NCBI GenBank assembly: GCA_027314165.1
Contig: DAHVCH010000004.1
Span: forward strand, 1-64,000
Origin: Thermoplasmata archaeon
Lineage (GTDB): Archaea > Thermoplasmatota > Thermoplasmata > Lutacidiplasmatales > UBA184
Direction of reading: 5' to 3'
Length of the DNA: 64,000 bases
The notes below the pieces were generated by a model. It worked only from the letters and a program-made list of their open reading frames with translations. It was not told the DNA's origin and searched no databases. A program made the position numbers and the translations under genes. This document shows positions 43,196-52,333 of the stretch, one piece after another. The first letter of the stretch is position 1. Each line of letters opens with the position of its first letter.

Positions 43196-43562
43196 GGGAA
43201 GGAGCGGCGACGGGGTCAAGATGGTCCTCGTTCTCCGCCACGAGATTGGGCTCTCGGCGGGGAAGGCGGCGGTCCAGGTCGCCCACGCTGCCGTGATGCT
43301 GGCGCTGGACGAGAAGGTCCGACGTCGCCGGGAGTTCCGGATCTGGCTGGAGCAGGGGCAGAAGAAAGTGGCCCTGCGCGTCGAGACCCTCGCCGAGCTC
43401 GAGGCCCTGCAGCGCAAGGCCGAGGGGCGGGGCATCCCGACGGCGATGGTCCAGGACGCCGGGCTTACGGAGGTCCCGCCAGGGACGAAGACCGTGCTCG
43501 GGATCGGACCGGCCCAGGCCTCCGAGATCGACCGGGTCACCGGAAGCCTCCCGTTGCTCTGA
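43188..43562 (+). CDS. pth2: Peptidyl-tRNA hydrolase (Pth2 type)
   Basis: 124 residues from the GTG at 43188, 6 nt after GGAGG inside the previous gene; the track start at 43119 is too early. VLVLRHEIGLSAGKAAVQVAHAAV is the Pth2 N-terminal signature, and VALRVETLAELEALQRKAEGRGIPTAMVQDAGLTEVPPGTKTVLGIGP the conserved second half. It releases tRNA from stalled peptidyl-tRNA in archaea and eukaryotes. Confidence 0.94.
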   Translation: MGEGRSGDGVKMVLVLRHEIGLSAGKAAVQVAHAAVMLALDEKVRRRREFRIWLEQGQKKVALRVETLAELEALQRKAEGRGIPTAMVQDAGLTEVPPGTKTVLGIGPAQASEIDRVTGSLPLL

Positions 43563-43693
43563 GCTCCCATCGGCCCTGGGGGGGGGCAAGTAGAATGGGG
43601 CGTGGAACCCGGGGTCGCGCGCGCCGACAGAACGTTAGATCTCCCCGCCGAAAGTCGGGGTTTCTCCCCGTTTCCCTCAGGCGTTTTGGCCAA

Positions 43694-43705
43694 TACATAA
43701 ATACC
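43694..43705 (+). promoter_or_regulatory. Promoter of the peptide transporter operon
   Basis: TACATAAATACC sits in a short AT-rich window and is a good archaeal TATA box. It predicts a transcript start near 43725 and a leader of about 50 nt before the dppB-like start codon. Confidence 0.55.
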
Positions 43706-43779
43706 TCGAGAAAGTCTCGCACGGTGGTGAGGAGGTCCGGGTCCGCCCTACCGAGGCCCGACATCCCCGGGAGCCAGAG

Positions 43780-45069
43780 TTGAAGCTCTGGATCTACATC
43801 CTACGCCGCCTGCTGCTGATGGTCCCGGTTCTTATCGGGGTCGTCACGATCACGTTCATCATCATCTCGGCCGTGCCGGTGGAGGAGCGGCTGCTGGCCT
43901 GCATCCCGCCGGGCCGTCACAGCCCCCCGATAGGTTCGCCGGGGTGGGAGAGAGAGCTCCAGATCTGCGGACTGAACACTCCCGTCTACGAGCAATACGG
44001 CCAGTACCTGTTCAAGACGTTCACCTTCCAATGGGGCTTCATCCAAAATTCTTCGGTCGACGGAATGTGGGGACATGCTCCCCAGGTGCATCCGTGCTTG
44101 CAGCTCAACGTCTCAAAACAGGAGGGTGGATGCGCGGTGCTGACCCTCATCGGGGCCTGGCTCCCCTACACCATCGAGCTGGCCGTCCTCTCGCTCATCA
44201 TCATCCTCGCGATGGCCATCCCGTTAGGGAACCTCTCCGCCGTCAATCGGAATCGGCCCTTCGACCAGGCCACCCGGATATTCTCCTTCAGCGGATACGC
44301 GTTGCCCGGCTATCTGCTCGGGGCGCTCCTGATCCTGGCGCTGTACTTCATCCTGTATGGTATAGATCCCACAGGAGGTTGCGACGGGAGCGCCTACGCC
44401 CAGATCGTGGGCAGTTGGCACGCGTCGTTCAACAACCCTGACCAGGCCTGCTACACCATGACCACCTACAGCGGTGGTACCCAGCAGTCCACCATCCTTT
44501 GGGGAGGACGCCCACCCTACGCCAACCCGATCTACGCGACCACCCCCACCGGGTTCCCAACGGTCGACGGGATCATCTGGGCGCTCACCCACTCCCCGCC
44601 CCCCGGGATGCCCGGTGGGCGCTACTACTACTGGGACCTCGTGGGCGACCACGTCCTGCGCCTGATCATCCCGGCCATCACGGTCGCCTACACCTCCGTC
44701 GCGGCGCTCCTCCGTTACGTCCGCAACTCGATGCTCGAGGTGATGAACCTCGACTTCATCCGCACCGCCCGGGCGAAGGGCGTTCCCGAGCGAGCCGTGG
44801 TGAAGACCCACGCCGGGCGCAACTCCCTCAACGTCACCGTGACCGTCCTGGGGCTGACCTTCGCCGCGTTCCTCGGAGGCTTCGCGGTCATCGAGTCGCT
44901 CTTCGGGCTGTTCGGGGTGGGGATGCTCTTCGCCTACTCGGTGTTCCCTTCCCCGGACATCAGCACCATCTTCGCGAGCACCGTGCTCTTCACCATCATC
45001 ATCGTCGTGGCCAACGTCGCCGTGGACGTCATCTACGGCGTGCTGGACCCGAGGGTCCGTCTCGGGTGA
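43780..45069 (+). CDS. dppB: Peptide ABC transporter permease, DppB-like
   Basis: 429 residues from the TTG at 43780. KLWIYILRRLLLMVPVLIGVVTITFIIISAVP is the typical DppB N terminus, TIELAVLSLIIILAMAIPLG starts the permease core, and FIRTARAKGVPERAVVKTHAGRNSL is the cytosolic EAA loop that meets the ATPase. GGFAVIESLFGLFGVGMLFAYSV ends the core. It is about 100 residues longer than usual: two predicted outer loops (about 35-125 and 195-280) carry paired Cys (LLACIPPG, QICGL, HPCLQL, GGCAV; GGCDG, QACYTM). These could form disulfides outside the cell. Confidence 0.93.
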   Translation: MKLWIYILRRLLLMVPVLIGVVTITFIIISAVPVEERLLACIPPGRHSPPIGSPGWERELQICGLNTPVYEQYGQYLFKTFTFQWGFIQNSSVDGMWGHAPQVHPCLQLNVSKQEGGCAVLTLIGAWLPYTIELAVLSLIIILAMAIPLGNLSAVNRNRPFDQATRIFSFSGYALPGYLLGALLILALYFILYGIDPTGGCDGSAYAQIVGSWHASFNNPDQACYTMTTYSGGTQQSTILWGGRPPYANPIYATTPTGFPTVDGIIWALTHSPPPGMPGGRYYYWDLVGDHVLRLIIPAITVAYTSVAALLRYVRNSMLEVMNLDFIRTARAKGVPERAVVKTHAGRNSLNVTVTVLGLTFAAFLGGFAVIESLFGLFGVGMLFAYSVFPSPDISTIFASTVLFTIIIVVANVAVDVIYGVLDPRVRLG

Positions 45070-45103
45070 CCGAGCAGGGTAGGGAGGCCAGGGAGCGATC
45101 ACC

Positions 45104-46846
45104 ATGCGTGCGATCTTCGTCTACATCGGTATCCTCCTCTGGGTCGTTTCGGGGCTCCTCCTCGGCGCGTACGCCGTGAACCCCGGGAGCCAGACGCTCG
45201 CCGGCGCCGGTGTGGTGGTCCCTTCGTACTACGTGACGAACTTCCTGGGCACCTACCAGGCCGCCACACCGGTCGGTCTGCCCTTCTATGAGCCCGGGAC
45301 CAACACCTCGGTCACCTTCACCGTGAACTATCAGTTCGGGAACACGAGTACCGTGGTCACGGTCTACCCGTGTCCGGGAGGCTCCCAATCCATCAGTTGT
45401 TACAACTGGTACGGCAAGCCGCTGCTCACGCTCCACGGGGCCAGCTCCACGGGCACCTTCAGTGGCAACGTCGGCGAATGGTACATCGTCAACGCCTCGG
45501 ACCCGGTCAGGGTGCAGGTCTCCGTACCGCCCTCGCCCAGCGCGCTGGGGGAGGAGATCGGGGCCGCCGGGTTGGGAGCCGGGGGTGCGGCCCTCTTCAT
45601 CCTAGGGCTCATCATGCGGGACCCGCTGAACCGGCCCGCGCCACGCCTTGCGCAGTTGAAACGGACGCTCTACTTCTTCTTCCAGAGTCGGCTCGCGGTC
45701 CTGGGGCTCGTGCTCCTGATGTTCTACGTCCTGGTCGCCGTGCTCTCTCCGGTCATCGCTCCGTACTCTCCGCCCGGCGGCGGATGCGGAGGGTTCGGGT
45801 GCAACGGCGACTACGTCATCCTCCCCGTGCAGTGGGCCTACAGCCCCTGCACCCAGACGAACTGTCCCTCTCCAATCTACGCCACCGACTTCACGAACGA
45901 CTGGCAGTGCGTCTACCCCTCGTTCTTGGCCACGAACTTCGTGCCGCCGGGAGATTGCGTCTCGTATGCCGCAGGGACCATATCCGCCCCCGCGGCGAAC
46001 AGCCAGAACAATCTGATCCCACCGACCTGGACGCTCTGGCCGTTCAACCCGGGCCCGGTTCCGATGGGGTCGATGGCCCTCACGAGCGGATCGGCAGGGA
46101 CCTACGTCGACATCTTCACGAGCCTGGTCCGGGCGACACCCTGGGACCTCTCGATATCCGTGGGGATCGTGGCGGTCGGCGCTTTCGTGGGCCTCCTGCT
46201 CGGGACCTTCTCCGGGTACATGGGAGGCATCACCGACGAGATCGTGATGCGTATCACGGACGTGTTCCTCTCGATCCCGGGGTTCTTCCTGATCCTCGTC
46301 ATCATGGCCTCGCTTTTCACCCAGGCCAGCGGCCTTCCCAACGATGAACGGGTGCGCATAGGTCTCTTGATGGGGGCCTTCATCATCACATGGTGGCCCG
46401 GCTACACCCGTATCCTGAGGGGTCAGGTGCTCGTGACCCGTGAGCAGAAGTACGTCGAGGCCGCGCGCGCGAGCGGTGCGGGACCCGGCTGGATCCTCCG
46501 CAAGCACATCATCCCCAACAGCATCTTCCCGATGCTCGTGCAGTTCTCCCTGGACGTGGGAAGCATCCCCCTTATTCTGGGAGGCATCGCCTTCCTCGGG
46601 TTCGGGACCTACCTCTTCTCGACCCCGAACGGGTCCCCCTTCCCCGAGTGGGGGGTGCTCTCCTCCTACGAGGTCGGCATCGGGTCCGCCTCCGGCCAGG
46701 ACCTCTTCGCGACGGTCACAAGCAACATCCCGTTCCCCTGGTGGGAGTTGCTGTTCCCGGGGCTCGCCCTCTTCGTGTTCTGCATCGCGGTGAACTTCTT
46801 GTCCGATGGTCTGCGGGATGCGCTTGACCCCCGCCTGAGGAGGTAG
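45104..46846 (+). CDS. dppC: Peptide ABC transporter permease, DppC-like, with extra N-terminal module
   Basis: 580 residues; DppC proteins are about 300. Residues 1-175 are an added module: a membrane helix (IFVYIGILLWVVSGLLLGAYAV), a beta-rich external part (VTFTVNYQFGNTSTVVTVYPCPG, SGNVGEWYIVNA) and a second helix (GLGAGGAALFILGLIM). The DppC core begins at LAVLGLVLLMFYVLVAVLSPVI, is interrupted by a Cys-rich outer loop of about 110 residues, and continues with the permease helices and EAA loop YVEAARASGAGPGWILRKHIIPN. The end LNFLSDGLRDALDPRL-type motif is present (NFLSDGLRDALDPRLRR). Confidence 0.92.
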   Translation: MRAIFVYIGILLWVVSGLLLGAYAVNPGSQTLAGAGVVVPSYYVTNFLGTYQAATPVGLPFYEPGTNTSVTFTVNYQFGNTSTVVTVYPCPGGSQSISCYNWYGKPLLTLHGASSTGTFSGNVGEWYIVNASDPVRVQVSVPPSPSALGEEIGAAGLGAGGAALFILGLIMRDPLNRPAPRLAQLKRTLYFFFQSRLAVLGLVLLMFYVLVAVLSPVIAPYSPPGGGCGGFGCNGDYVILPVQWAYSPCTQTNCPSPIYATDFTNDWQCVYPSFLATNFVPPGDCVSYAAGTISAPAANSQNNLIPPTWTLWPFNPGPVPMGSMALTSGSAGTYVDIFTSLVRATPWDLSISVGIVAVGAFVGLLLGTFSGYMGGITDEIVMRITDVFLSIPGFFLILVIMASLFTQASGLPNDERVRIGLLMGAFIITWWPGYTRILRGQVLVTREQKYVEAARASGAGPGWILRKHIIPNSIFPMLVQFSLDVGSIPLILGGIAFLGFGTYLFSTPNGSPFPEWGVLSSYEVGIGSASGQDLFATVTSNIPFPWWELLFPGLALFVFCIAVNFLSDGLRDALDPRLRR

Positions 46847-46853
46847 AGGCCCG

Positions 46854-48515
46854 CTGAGCGCAACCCTCGAGTCGAGACCCCCGCTCCCCGGGCTCGGGAG
46901 CTACCCTGAGGCCCCGGTTGTCCCGGGCCCGTCGGCCTTCCCCACCGGGGGGGCCCCTTCGGATGCCTCGGCGGCGGAGGTCGCAGGGGGTCGGACCGAG
47001 CCCCCGTTGCTGGCCGTCCGCGACCTGAAGACCTACTTCTACACGTACGACGGCGTCGTCCGCGCGCTCGACGGGGTGACCTTCACGGTCCGCAAGGGCG
47101 AGACCATCGGTCTCGTCGGCGAGACGGGATGCGGAAAGTCGGTCACCGCGTTCTCCATCACCCGGCTCATCGCGGAGCCCCCGGGCCGCGTGCAGTCCGG
47201 CCAGGTCCTCTTCTCCGGTGCGAACCTGCTCTGGAGGGTCGATCGAGAGGCGTCGGTCAAACCGATACGCGGCACGGTGCGGGCCAAGGTCCGCCGTCGC
47301 TTCGCGCGGATCAAGGAGTCCCAGCAGAGGCTCTCGGCGGTCCGCGGCTCGCAGATCACGATGATCTTCCAGGAGCCGATGGCGGCTCTCAACCCCGTCT
47401 TCTCGATCTCCCGGCAGCTCGGGGAGGCGCTCATGCTCCACCGCGCCACACCTACGGTCGAGACTCTCCTGGCGGCCCAGCCGCGCGCCGTGAACCTCAC
47501 GGCCGCGACACGCGACCTGCTCGACGCGGCGAGGGAGCCGGGCCAGCCCCGTCTACGTTCGACGGCGCAGAACATCGCCCACGCGGTGGGCGTGCCGTCG
47601 CTCGCGCTCGAGCTCTTCTACCTGTTCCGCGGCCAGACCTCGAACCCTCAGTCCCGGGTCCGCGGGGTGGTGAAGGCCTTCGCCCGCCTGCGGGTGGGGG
47701 GCCTCCACCGAGCGAAGCTCCATCACGAACGGATGCTGTCCGAGTTCCGCATCGAGGAGCGGGAACTCTACAACCGGGAGATGACCACCGGGTCCAGCAC
47801 GGCCCCCTTGCGCCGTGCCCTCCACGTCCGCATGCTGATCGAGCGGGTGAAGGGCGGCTGGCTCTCCGTGCCCGTCCTGAAGAAGGTCGCTTCACGGCCC
47901 CTCGATCAGGAGGTCTTCTGGCAGACGGTGGGGATGCTCGAGTCCGTGGGCATCGCCAACTGCGTGCAGGTCGCGCGCGGCTTCCCCCACGAGCTCTCGG
48001 GGGGGATGATCCAGCGGGTGATGATCGCGATGGCGCTTGCGCCGGAGCCGAAGCTCCTCATCGCCGACGAGCCCACCACCGCGCTCGACGTGACCATCCA
48101 GGCCCAGATCCTGGACCTCATGCACTCGCTGAAGAACCGGATCGGCACCTCCATCCTGCTCATCACGCACGACCTGGGGGTCGTCGCGGAAGTGTGCGAC
48201 CGGGTGTGCGTCATGTATGCCGGCCACATCGTCGAGGTGGGGCCCGTCAATGACCTCTTCGCCCGACCTCTGCACCCCTACACCCAGGGGCTGCTCGCCT
48301 CGATCCCGCGGATGGACGACCCGACGAAGAAACTGGAGTCGATCCCCGGTTCGGTGCCGAACCTTATCCGTCCCCCGGGCGGTTGCCGGTTCCACCCGCG
48401 CTGCGCCTTCGCCATGGAGAAGTGTAAGACCGACCGACCCCCCATGACCCGCGAGGGCCCGGACCACGTCGTGGCCTGCTGGCTCTTCCAGGGTCCCGAG
48501 GCGAGGGAGTATTAG
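46854..48515 (+). CDS. dppD: Peptide ABC transporter ATP-binding protein, DppD-like, with insertion
   Basis: 553 residues if translation starts at the CTG at 46854, nine nt after GAGGAGGT; the only standard start in frame is the TTG at 47007 (502 residues). The frame between them is open with good codon use and encodes a Pro/Gly/Ala-rich N terminus. Core motifs: Walker [14 protein letters not shown]-loop [14 protein letters not shown], signature [15 protein letters not shown], Walker [18 protein letters not shown]-loop [11 protein letters not shown], and the C-terminal oligopeptide domain [15 protein letters not shown]. About 150 extra helical residues lie between the Q-loop and the signature, plus a basic 20-residue insert before the Q-loop. 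Confidence 0.9.
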   Translation: MSATLESRPPLPGLGSYPEAPVVPGPSAFPTGGAPSDASAAEVAGGRTEPPLLAVRDLKTYFYTYDGVVRALDGVTFTVRKGETIGLVGETGCGKSVTAFSITRLIAEPPGRVQSGQVLFSGANLLWRVDREASVKPIRGTVRAKVRRRFARIKESQQRLSAVRGSQITMIFQEPMAALNPVFSISRQLGEALMLHRATPTVETLLAAQPRAVNLTAATRDLLDAAREPGQPRLRSTAQNIAHAVGVPSLALELFYLFRGQTSNPQSRVRGVVKAFARLRVGGLHRAKLHHERMLSEFRIEERELYNREMTTGSSTAPLRRALHVRMLIERVKGGWLSVPVLKKVASRPLDQEVFWQTVGMLESVGIANCVQVARGFPHELSGGMIQRVMIAMALAPEPKLLIADEPTTALDVTIQAQILDLMHSLKNRIGTSILLITHDLGVVAEVCDRVCVMYAGHIVEVGPVNDLFARPLHPYTQGLLASIPRMDDPTKKLESIPGSVPNLIRPPGGCRFHPRCAFAMEKCKTDRPPMTREGPDHVVACWLFQGPEAREY

Positions 48516-48522
48516 CGCGGCC

Positions 48523-50445
48523 ATGAGCACCCCTGTCGCTCCTCCCCCCCCGCCCTCCATGGAGGATGGGCTGGAGAAGGTCCAGTCGAAGGCCGAGCCG
48601 GGGAAGGAGCTCCTGCTTTCGGCCTGGAACCTCCAGAAGCACTTCCCGCTCCGAGGGGGAATCCTCTCCACGCACATCGGCGATGTGCGCGCCGTGGACG
48701 GGGTCACGATGGACCTCCGCCGCGGAGAGACGGTGGGGCTCGTCGGGGAGAGCGGCTGCGGGAAGACGACGGTGGGACGGCTCCTCCTGCGGCTCATCGA
48801 ACCGACCCGTGGGCACACGTTCTATTTCGACCCGGAGAAGCCGATGCCTCCGGACATCGAGAGCCAGCTCCAGACCCTCTACGATGGGCTCGAGCGGCTC
48901 ATCCCCCCGGGCACCATCGACCGCGTGGCCGCGCTGCGGTCGAACCAGGCGGCCCAGCCGATCCTGAAGCAGCTCGACCAGATCGCCAACCAATACTCGC
49001 TCTACCGCCGCAAGCCCCGCGAGATGCGGAGGATGCGCGGGAAGATGCAGATCGTTTTCCAGGACCCCTTCTCGTCCCTCTCCCCCCGGATGCTCGTCCG
49101 GGACATCGTCTCCGAGCCCCTGGCCGTCCATCACGTGGGCAACCGCAAGCAGCGCTACCAGAGGGTCGCCGAGCTGCTCGCCTCCGTGGGGCTCAACCCC
49201 GAGCATGTCTGGCGGTTCCCCCACGAGTTCTCCGGCGGCCAGCGCCAGCGCATCGGCATCGCGCGAGCCCTCGCGCTCCGACCGGACTTCATCGTACTGG
49301 ACGAGCCCACGAGCGCGCTCGATGTGAGCGTCCAGGCCCAGATCCTCAACATCCTCCTGCGGCTGCAGCGGGAGCAGCGGCTCTCCTACCTGTTCATCTC
49401 CCACCACCTGAGCGTCGTCCGGGCCATCTCCCACCGCGTCGTGGTGATGTATCTCGGGAAGGTCGTCGAGCGGGCGCCCACCGAGGAGCTCTTCGAGAAC
49501 CCCCTTCACCCGTACACCCAGGCGCTGCTGTCGGCGATCCCGATCCCCGACCCGACGCTGAAGCGGGAGAGGATCATCCTCTCCGGAGACGTGCCGAGCC
49601 CTGCCGCCCCGCCCTCCGGTTGCCGGTTCCACACTCGGTGCCCGAAGGTCATGGCCATCTGCTCGAAGGTCGAGCCTCCGCTCCTGCCTCTTCCCGGACA
49701 CCCTGAACACTCCGTTTCCTGCCACCTGTACTCGGAAGAGAACTTCCCTGCCCTGGGCCTGCTTGGAGCCCGCACCTCAGGGATCATCGAGATCCCTGCC
49801 CGAGGCTCGGGAAGCCTCCAGGAGGTCTCGCATCCGGGAAAGGCGAGAGGCCCTCTGCACTCGGAGAGGCCGGCCGAGTCGCCCATCCCCACCTACACCG
49901 ACCTCCGACCCCCGCCCCCCGAGAGCCCCGCGCCTCCTCCAGAGGCGCCCGCGTCGGACGTTTCGCCCCCTTGGTCCTCCTCGGCGCGGCCCCCCCGGTA
50001 CGGCAGTTCAGAAGACCCCGCCGCTCCCGAGACGTTGCCGTCCACTCCACCCCCGCCTCCGCCACCTCCGGAACCGTCGGGACGGCTGTACCCCCCTCTC
50101 GCAACCTCAGCGCCGCCGCCCTCGGCGACTCCCTCCCCGCCCCCTCCTCCCCCTCAACCTTCACCGGCGATGGGTCGGCGCCCCTCCGCCTTCGCGAGCT
50201 ACAATTCCTCCGCGAATGCGCCGCTCGCGAGCGGGAGCCCGGCACGGCAGCCGCCGCCCCCTCCTCCGGCCCCGGCACCAGAGCCCATTCCCCCGCTGCC
50301 TTCCTCTGCGCAGGAGCCCCCTCCTCCCCCCGCGCCCGCGAGCCCTCCCTGGCGGATGGGAAAGCTCTCCGAAGGCGCCCTCACCCCGGAGGAGGGAGCC
50401 GAGAAGCCCAGGCTCAAGAAGGGCTCCGGCGGCGGGTCAAGCTAG
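48523..50445 (+). CDS. dppF: Peptide ABC transporter ATP-binding protein, DppF-like, with proline-rich tail
   Basis: 640 residues. Walker [16 protein letters not shown]-loop [14 protein letters not shown], signature [15 protein letters not shown], Walker [18 protein letters not shown]-loop [11 protein letters not shown] and the oligopeptide domain [15 protein letters not shown]. An insertion of about 60 residues lies before the Q-loop ([20 protein letters not shown] and onwards). After residue 405 come about 230 residues rich in Pro, Ser and Ala with runs of six to eight Pro, ending in a basic stretch ([11 protein letters not shown]). The tail has no counterpart in ordinary DppF and is probably disordered and cytosolic. 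Confidence 0.92.
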   Translation: MSTPVAPPPPPSMEDGLEKVQSKAEPGKELLLSAWNLQKHFPLRGGILSTHIGDVRAVDGVTMDLRRGETVGLVGESGCGKTTVGRLLLRLIEPTRGHTFYFDPEKPMPPDIESQLQTLYDGLERLIPPGTIDRVAALRSNQAAQPILKQLDQIANQYSLYRRKPREMRRMRGKMQIVFQDPFSSLSPRMLVRDIVSEPLAVHHVGNRKQRYQRVAELLASVGLNPEHVWRFPHEFSGGQRQRIGIARALALRPDFIVLDEPTSALDVSVQAQILNILLRLQREQRLSYLFISHHLSVVRAISHRVVVMYLGKVVERAPTEELFENPLHPYTQALLSAIPIPDPTLKRERIILSGDVPSPAAPPSGCRFHTRCPKVMAICSKVEPPLLPLPGHPEHSVSCHLYSEENFPALGLLGARTSGIIEIPARGSGSLQEVSHPGKARGPLHSERPAESPIPTYTDLRPPPPESPAPPPEAPASDVSPPWSSSARPPRYGSSEDPAAPETLPSTPPPPPPPPEPSGRLYPPLATSAPPPSATPSPPPPPPQPSPAMGRRPSAFASYNSSANAPLASGSPARQPPPPPPAPAPEPIPPLPSSAQEPPPPPAPASPPWRMGKLSEGALTPEEGAEKPRLKKGSGGGSS

Positions 50446-50472
50446 CCCGCCAAGAGCGGAGGGGCGTCGGCC

Positions 50473-50907
50473 ATGCCCTCGAAGTCATCGAAGGAGGATT
50501 CGGGGCATCTAAGTCCCCTGGGGCTCCGGCGACTCACGGGGGAGGCCCGCGCCAAAGCCCTGGCCGAACCCGGACCGTCGTGGTCGGAGTGGGCCAAGGG
50601 CACCGCCGGCAAGATGTACGTCGGACTTGGGATGCTCATCCTGGACGCGCTGGTCTGGGTGAGCCTCGAGGAGTCCTCGCTCCGGCTCCTCACGATCCCG
50701 GCGGTCCCGCTCCTGGTCTACTTGAACTACCTGCTCTATTCGTACCTCTGGGCCCGGCCGCCAAAGGACATCCAGACCAAGGCCCAGTTCCATCGGACCT
50801 GGGTCCACCCGTTCCTCCTCGGCAAGTGGGACCCCGAGTACAAGGCCTGGACGACGGGACGCGCCATGAAGGACGCCACGGCGGTCCCTCCCGAAGAGTT
50901 CGTGTAG
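50473..50907 (+). CDS. Two-helix membrane protein at the end of the transporter operon
   Basis: 144 residues from the ATG at 50473, 8 nt after GGAGGGG. A charged N terminus is followed by MYVGLGMLILDALVWVSLEE and LLTIPAVPLLVYLNYLLYSYLWA, then a soluble part with Trp-rich stretches (FHRTWVHPFLLGKWDPEYKAW). No family is recognised. Its position 27 nt after the DppF-like gene suggests an accessory role for the transporter. Confidence 0.7.
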   Translation: MPSKSSKEDSGHLSPLGLRRLTGEARAKALAEPGPSWSEWAKGTAGKMYVGLGMLILDALVWVSLEESSLRLLTIPAVPLLVYLNYLLYSYLWARPPKDIQTKAQFHRTWVHPFLLGKWDPEYKAWTTGRAMKDATAVPPEEFV

Positions 50908-51050
50908 GGCACCAAGAAGCGCTGACGTCCCACCATCTTGGCCGAACCGAACGCGCCCCGGAGCTGCGACCGATATCGCGCACAGGTCCGTCACTCGGTC
51001 GGGTCTGTTCCCCCCACGGAGCACTGGAGAGCCGCCCGAGGGGAGCCTCA

Positions 51051-51083
51051 GAGCGGGCGTCCCACTTGCCGGGGCGCCCGCTC
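51051..51083 (-). terminator. Hairpin after the CuA gene
   Basis: Perfect 9-bp inverted repeat GAGCGGGCG/CGCCCGCTC with a 15-nt loop, 17 nt after the stop of the minus-strand CuA gene. There is no T-tract, so the terminator role is uncertain. Confidence 0.4.
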
Positions 51084-51100
51084 CTCGAGAAAGGGTTGGA

Positions 51101-51664
51101 CTAGGCGAGGTTGGGGTTCGCCGCCGTGACCACCAGCCAGGCCATCATGCCGGAGTGCCCTGGGCCGCAGGGAACCGTGCAGATGATCTGGAAGCGCTCC
51201 CCCACCGTGGCGCTCGAGGGGAGCGTCAGCGTGTAGTGGTTCGTCACTCCAGGGCTCGCGCTCACGTCGATCCCGAGCGAGGGGATGCCGAACCCGTGCG
51301 AGCCCCCGCCGCTCGTCACGTTCAGCTCGACCACGCCGTTGACCGGGACCCAGAGCGTGCCTACCGAGGTGGTGAGCCCCGTGCCGTTGGTCAGGCTGGC
51401 GCCGAAAGCGTCGGTGTAGTGGAAGGAGAACTGGTAGTCGCTCGCAACCACGTCGACGTGCATGTTCGGCGTCCCACTGCCGGTGGAGGTCGTGTGCGTG
51501 AGGACAAGGCCCGTGCCCACCGCCGACATGAAGACCAGCAGGGCGACCACCGGTATGAGATTGTACTGCACCCATGCCTTTTGGCTCGACTCGAGGTGGT
51601 GGGCGGGCCTGGTCACCGGAGCCTTGGGCTCCGGCGAGGTCGTGGACGGGACGTCGTCGCTCAT
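51101..51664 (-). CDS. Cytochrome c oxidase subunit II-like CuA protein
   Basis: 187 residues from the ATG at 51664. A cytosolic N terminus and one membrane helix (NLIPVVALLVFMSAVGTGLVL) precede a cupredoxin domain. All CuA ligands are visible: the first His in GSHGFGIPSLGIDV, then CTVPCGPGHSGM, which supplies Cys, Cys, His and Met in the C-x3-C-x3-H-x2-M order. Subunit II takes electrons from a soluble donor and passes them to the haem-copper subunit I. Subunit I is not in the window. The gene overlaps the DoxX-like gene by ATGA. Confidence 0.87.
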   Translation of the reverse strand: MSDDVPSTTSPEPKAPVTRPAHHLESSQKAWVQYNLIPVVALLVFMSAVGTGLVLTHTTSTGSGTPNMHVDVVASDYQFSFHYTDAFGASLTNGTGLTTSVGTLWVPVNGVVELNVTSGGGSHGFGIPSLGIDVSASPGVTNHYTLTLPSSATVGERFQIICTVPCGPGHSGMMAWLVVTAANPNLA

Positions 51665-52248
51665 GCTACCAGGGCCCTCACGAGGCGGTGGAAGGAGGTG
51701 TCCTTCGGCGCGATCCGCTCCGGCAGATGGAAGTGCGAGGACAGGCCGAAGCGCAGCGGGACCACGAGGGTCAGCATGATGTAGACCAGGGAGAGGCTCA
51801 GGTCGCCCCCAAGGTCCACCTTCCCCGAGAACCCGGTGTACCAGCTGTCGAACCCGCCCATCACGTAGATCGCCAGCATGATCGCGGAGGACCACAGGGC
51901 GGCTGGGCGTTGGAAGATGCCCAGCATGAGGAACAGGCCGCCGAACGTTTCCCCGAGTCCCACGAGGATCCCCAGGAGGAGGCTCTGGGAGGCCATCGCT
52001 GGGGTCGAGAAATACATCCCCAGCACCGCCGAGGAGAGCGCTCCCTGGGACATCAGGACCCACTTGAGGATCCCATCGATCAGGAAGACCGCTCCGAAGA
52101 CGATGCGCACGGCGATCCAGAGCATCTCCGCCGGGGCGGTCCCGAACGAGTGGACGGTCTCGACGTCGAGGGCGTTCCCCGAGGAGAAACGCCGGAGGCC
52201 ATGGGCGGTCTTCCGGCCTAGCTCGCCGGTCACCTGGACTTGTTCCAT
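51661..52248 (-). CDS. DoxX-like membrane protein
   Basis: 195 residues with four membrane helices: MLWIAVRIVFGAVFLIDGILKW, SLLLGILVGLGETFGGLFLMLG, PAALWSSAIMLAIYVMGGF and LSLSLVYIMLTLVVPLRFGL. The pattern and the RIVFGAVFLIDGILKW start fit the DoxX family, known in Acidianus as part of a terminal quinol oxidase-associated complex. Coupling to the CuA gene suggests a respiratory role here, by inference. The ATG at 52248 follows AGGAGCAGG. Confidence 0.78.
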   Translation of the reverse strand: MEQVQVTGELGRKTAHGLRRFSSGNALDVETVHSFGTAPAEMLWIAVRIVFGAVFLIDGILKWVLMSQGALSSAVLGMYFSTPAMASQSLLLGILVGLGETFGGLFLMLGIFQRPAALWSSAIMLAIYVMGGFDSWYTGFSGKVDLGGDLSLSLVYIMLTLVVPLRFGLSSHFHLPERIAPKDTSFHRLVRALVA

Positions 52249-52333
52249 GGTCCTGCTCCTAGAGCCCCTCGAGCCGGCACAATGGCGTTGAAAGAGGTGC
52301 GTGGGACATGGTCTCGTTCTCCACCAACCCTGC

